Below are positions 5,613 through 7,994 of a stretch of 7,994 nt of DNA, in pieces (the first letter of the stretch is position 1; every line of letters starts with the position of its first letter). Location: NCBI GenBank assembly GCA_945878745.1, contig CAMDVY010000123.1, forward strand, positions 1 through 7,994. Direction: 5' to 3'. This DNA is from Klebsiella pneumoniae. Lineage in GTDB: Bacteria > Pseudomonadota > Gammaproteobacteria > Pseudomonadales > Azotimanducaceae. The notes under the pieces were generated by a model. That model did no database searches, was not told the origin of the DNA, and saw nothing but the letters and a program-made list of their open reading frames with translations. A program made the position numbers and the translations under genes.

Positions 5613-6593
5613 TTGATCGCCCTCGATTTTCTCGGCACGCCAACCTGGATGTGGTTTGCCTTCCTCGGCATCGTCATCGCTCTGCTCGGCTTCGATCTCG
5701 GGGTGCTTCACAAAGATGACAAGCCCATCGAAGTTCGGGAAAGTCTGCTGCTATCCCTCGGCTACATCACGGTAGCCGTGATTTTCGGTGGCTGGGTCTG
5801 GTGGCATCTGGGCGCACAAAGCGGCATGGAGTACTACACCGGATTCCTGATCGAAAAGTCCCTGTCGATGGACAACATCTTTGTTATCGCGTTGATCTTT
5901 TCGTACTTCGCCATCCCGCGGGAGTACCAGCATCGCGTTCTGTTCTGGGGCATCCTCGGGGTCATCGTGTTGCGCGCGATCATGATCGGGCTCGGGGCGG
6001 TGCTCGTGACGCAGTTCAGCTGGGTCCTTTATCTGTTTGGTGCGTTCCTGTTCTTCACCGGCGTCAAGATGTGGATGATCGCGGACCACGAACCGGATAT
6101 TTCGCAGAACGGGATTCTCCGCTTCCTCAAGCGTCATCTGAGGGTGACAGATGGGCTGCGTGGCAATGCCTTTCTTGTGCATGAACCTGATCCGGTGAGT
6201 GGCAAGCTGGTCCGCTCTGCGACGCCGCTGTTGCTGCCGCTTGTGCTGGTGGAATGTGTCGACATCATGTTTGCGGTTGATTCGGTCCCTGCAATATTCG
6301 CGATCACTACCGACCCCTTCATCGTGTACACCAGTAACATCTTTGCGATCCTGGGTTTGCGTGCGTTGTACTTTGCACTTGCCGCGATGATGCATCGCTT
6401 TGTGTATCTCAAGTACGCGCTGGCACTGGTGTTGATCTTCATCGGCACGAAGATCTTCCTGGTGGGCATCATCGGCAAGACACCGCCTGCGATTTCGCTT
6501 TCGGTCACGCTGGGATTGATCGTCGGCGGGGTGGTGTATTCCATGTGGAAGACGCGGACAAAAACCGCACAGGACGCTCCGGTGACACCCTGA
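5613..6593 (+). CDS. TerC-family integral membrane protein
   Basis: The 326-residue product is a multi-pass inner-membrane protein of the TerC family, like E. coli Alx, which is linked to manganese export and pH response. Hydrophobic segments lie at about 12-32, 47-66, 88-100, 109-132, 137-155, 206-232, 239-258 and 267-286, with one more near 296-311. The family marks are the D28 in FDLGVLH, EKSLSMDNIFV (81-91, E81, D87, N88) and ECVDIMFAVDSVPAIFAIT (214-232, E214, D217, D223); these intramembrane acids are thought to bind the metal. The start is TTG at 5613, chosen because IALDFLGTPTWMWF matches the typical N-terminus; it has only a weak purine stretch upstream. The frame is open a little further up to a stop at 5523. 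Family members are often called tellurium resistance proteins, but no other ter genes are here. It converges on the YaeQ gene. Confidence 0.94.
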   Translation: MIALDFLGTPTWMWFAFLGIVIALLGFDLGVLHKDDKPIEVRESLLLSLGYITVAVIFGGWVWWHLGAQSGMEYYTGFLIEKSLSMDNIFVIALIFSYFAIPREYQHRVLFWGILGVIVLRAIMIGLGAVLVTQFSWVLYLFGAFLFFTGVKMWMIADHEPDISQNGILRFLKRHLRVTDGLRGNAFLVHEPDPVSGKLVRSATPLLLPLVLVECVDIMFAVDSVPAIFAITTDPFIVYTSNIFAILGLRALYFALAAMMHRFVYLKYALALVLIFIGTKIFLVGIIGKTPPAISLSVTLGLIVGGVVYSMWKTRTKTAQDAPVTP

Positions 6594-6660
6594 GAATACC
6601 GGTGGGTCCTTCTGCTGGTCGCGTGCGATGCTGAATCGGTAGTGTCAACGTCCAGGCAAT

Positions 6661-7200
6661 TCAGCTGCCAAATAGCTGGAAGGGTGACACGTCAACACTG
6701 GTTGCGTCATCGGTGACACTCACCACGCCTTCCTGGATCAACACGTGAAGTGTCATGTTGCGCGACGCGCGAGCAGCCAGTGCCGCTGAATCCGCGGCGG
6801 ACAGAAGAAGTACCCGCACATTGTTCAGGCCGTTGAGTTCGGTGCGGGTCTTGTTCCACCAGGGATCAACACCCCGACCATAAGCTATGACGATCACTTG
6901 TTCAGCACGATGGCTGGCCTTGCGGACCAGTCGGGGATCCGGTTGACCAACCTCGATCCAGAGCCGGATGTGCCCGGTCAGATCCTTGGCCCACAGGTCC
7001 GGTTCGTCACTGTCCGATATACCCCCGCCGAAGCTGAGTGATTCGTCCGCAAACATGGCGAAAGCCAGTACGCGCACCATCATTCGCTCGTCGGTCTCGG
7101 ATGGATGCCGCGCCAGGATCAGCGGATGGGTGGCGTAGTACGCGCGATCAAGATCACTCACTTCGAGTGATGCCTTGTGGATGGTCGGTCTCAATGCCAA
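6661..7200 (-). CDS. yaeQ: YaeQ-family protein
   Basis: The 179-residue product aligns by eye with E. coli YaeQ, which I recall as about 181 residues. The opening MALRPTIHKASLEVSDLDRAYY, split as MALRPTIHKA and SLEVSDLDRAYY, is followed by HPSETDERMMVRVLAFA (32-48), EPDLWAKDLTG (66-76) and LWIEVGQPD (80-88). YaeQ proteins have a PD-(D/E)xK nuclease-like fold; D68, E83 and Q86 fall where the core acidic/Q residues lie, though nuclease activity is not established. Early claims that YaeQ suppresses loss of the RfaH antiterminator were, as I recall, later questioned. The start is TTG at 7200, with AGGGGA 7 bases upstream; an in-frame TTG two codons later is less likely because MAL is the usual opening. 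It lies 51 bp after the monooxygenase stop on the same strand and may be read through from it. Confidence 0.95.
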   Translation of the reverse strand: MALRPTIHKASLEVSDLDRAYYATHPLILARHPSETDERMMVRVLAFAMFADESLSFGGGISDSDEPDLWAKDLTGHIRLWIEVGQPDPRLVRKASHRAEQVIVIAYGRGVDPWWNKTRTELNGLNNVRVLLLSAADSAALAARASRNMTLHVLIQEGVVSVTDDATSVDVSPFQLFGS

Positions 7201-7251
7201 GCGGGAATCCCCTGGTGATGTGTCACGTGAAGTAATGAGCCGGGTTTGTTT

Positions 7252-7994
7252 TCAGGACAGGCGAAAGCCGGAATAACCCTTCGCCGCACTGTCCTTGCAC
7301 AGCGCCAGGTACACCTGGGTGTTGGGGAAATAGAGCAATTCCCGCTTTTTGCCGGGAATATTGGCGCCGATGTACCAGGAATCTGCAGTACTGAACAAGG
7401 AGCCCTGAAAGCCCACGGTTAACTGTTGTGTCCAGGCTTCGGTGGCTTCAGGTGTTGCTTCTATCGTCCGGTAGCCGTGCTCTCGCAGATAGTGCAGACA
7501 ATTTACCACCCAGTCGCCTTGCAGCTCCGCGCATGTCGGCCCGTTGCAGAATGCAGTGGGGCTCTGTGGACCATACAGCATGAGAAGGTTGGGGAAGCCC
7601 GGCATCGCCATACCCAGATGGGTCTGGACACCATCGGACCACAGGTCACTCAGGGCGTTACCTTGCGGGCCGCGAAGATCGATCGCCTTGAATCCGCCGG
7701 TACTGGCGTCGAAACCCGTCGCCAGGATGAGCACATCCAGATCGTGAAAGCTTGTGGTGGTTTGAACGCCGCCTGCAGTGACCGTACTGATCGGACTCTT
7801 TCGAAGCTCGACCAGGGTGACGTTGTCCTGGTTGAAAACTTCGTAATAACCCTGTTCGAGGGACGGCCGTTTGGCACCAAACGGATGAGGTGGCTCCGTG
7901 GGGGCAAGGCTATCGATCAAGCTGTCATCACGCAGGCGGGCGCGTGTCTTGTCGCGCCAGAAGTTGTATGCAAGCCGGTTGGCATCCGTGGTGG
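7252..7994 (-). CDS. Flavin-containing / Baeyer-Villiger-type monooxygenase, N-terminus missing
   Basis: The frame is open to the right window edge, so the gene's start, with its FAD-binding glycine motif, is outside; 246 C-terminal residues are visible. Numbering from the edge, the fragment has ANRLAYNFWRDK (4-15), PPHPFGAKRPSLEQGYYEVF (34-53), the LATGFD motif (90-95) typical of class B flavoprotein monooxygenases, YGPQSPTAFCNGPTCAELQGDW in the range of about 132-155, and SWYIGANIPGKKREL near the C-terminus. These match cyclohexanone/phenylacetone monooxygenase-like enzymes, which use FAD, NADPH and O2 to insert oxygen next to a ketone or oxidise heteroatoms. Substrate is unknown. A TTG at 7918-7920 is internal, because the same frame upstream carries family-like sequence. 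The stop is at 7252, 51 bp before the YaeQ start. Confidence 0.94.
   Translation of the reverse strand, partial: TTDANRLAYNFWRDKTRARLRDDSLIDSLAPTEPPHPFGAKRPSLEQGYYEVFNQDNVTLVELRKSPISTVTAGGVQTTTSFHDLDVLILATGFDASTGGFKAIDLRGPQGNALSDLWSDGVQTHLGMAMPGFPNLLMLYGPQSPTAFCNGPTCAELQGDWVVNCLHYLREHGYRTIEATPEATEAWTQQLTVGFQGSLFSTADSWYIGANIPGKKRELLYFPNTQVYLALCKDSAAKGYSGFRLS

Noticed and set aside
5751..6395. Minus-strand open frame opposite the TerC-family gene
   Set aside because: The translation is very rich in His, Asp, Arg and Gln, as expected for the complement of a hydrophobic membrane protein gene.
5613..6593. Tellurite resistance operon
   Set aside because: Only a TerC-family gene is present; no terA, terB, terD or terE neighbours are visible, and most lone TerC proteins are not tellurite genes.
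6630..6665. GCTGAAT / ATTCAGC inverted repeat between the TerC-family and YaeQ genes as a terminator
   Set aside because: The arms are 7 bp with a 22-base loop and no T-run, and the right arm enters the YaeQ 3' end; weak evidence.
7223..7230. TCACGTGA palindrome upstream of YaeQ as an operator
   Set aside because: Eight bases is too short to be meaningful without conservation, and it sits between genes that are probably read together.

Overview
The window looks like ordinary chromosomal DNA from a moderately GC-rich Gram-negative bacterium, most likely a gammaproteobacterium. The evidence is a YaeQ-family gene, a TerC-family membrane protein with proteobacterial-style motifs, Shine-Dalgarno-led genes with some GTG and TTG starts, and one REP-like hairpin of the TGTAGGAGCG type seen in Pseudomonas and Xanthomonas relatives. 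I cannot name the genus. There is no phage, transposase, CRISPR array, rRNA or tRNA that I can support.

Layout, left to right. (1) The 3' part of a class I SAM methyltransferase gene (+, cut by the window start) is followed 34 bp later by an aldo/keto reductase (+), possibly co-transcribed. (2) A TetR-family regulator (-) converges on the reductase. Its stop codon lies inside the REP-like hairpin. (3) A second SAM methyltransferase of the O-methyltransferase type (+) diverges from the TetR gene. A nested palindrome in the 68-bp gap is a good candidate operator. (4) A small membrane-anchored protein with a split-barrel-like domain (+) ends in a hairpin plus T-run, convergent with the next block. 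(5) A minus-strand cassette reads NIPSNAP-like protein, NTF2/SnoaL-like protein, then an AraC-type regulator with a GyrI-like ligand domain. (6) A TerC-family integral membrane protein (+) diverges from the cassette. (7) YaeQ (-) and, upstream of it, the C-terminal two-thirds or less of a flavin-containing/Baeyer-Villiger-type monooxygenase (-, cut by the window end).

How they may work together: regions 2-3 look like a TetR repressor controlling a neighbouring methyltransferase. Region 5 looks like a small-molecule-responsive cassette of two small alpha+beta-fold proteins with their own regulator. The other genes look like unrelated housekeeping or accessory metabolism. All genes except the two cut by the window edges appear intact. 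The gaps between genes are all under 300 bp; the largest is 5352-5612. I see no clearly new system. The best leads are the REP-supplied TetR C-terminus, the nested operator and the NIPSNAP/NTF2/AraC cassette.
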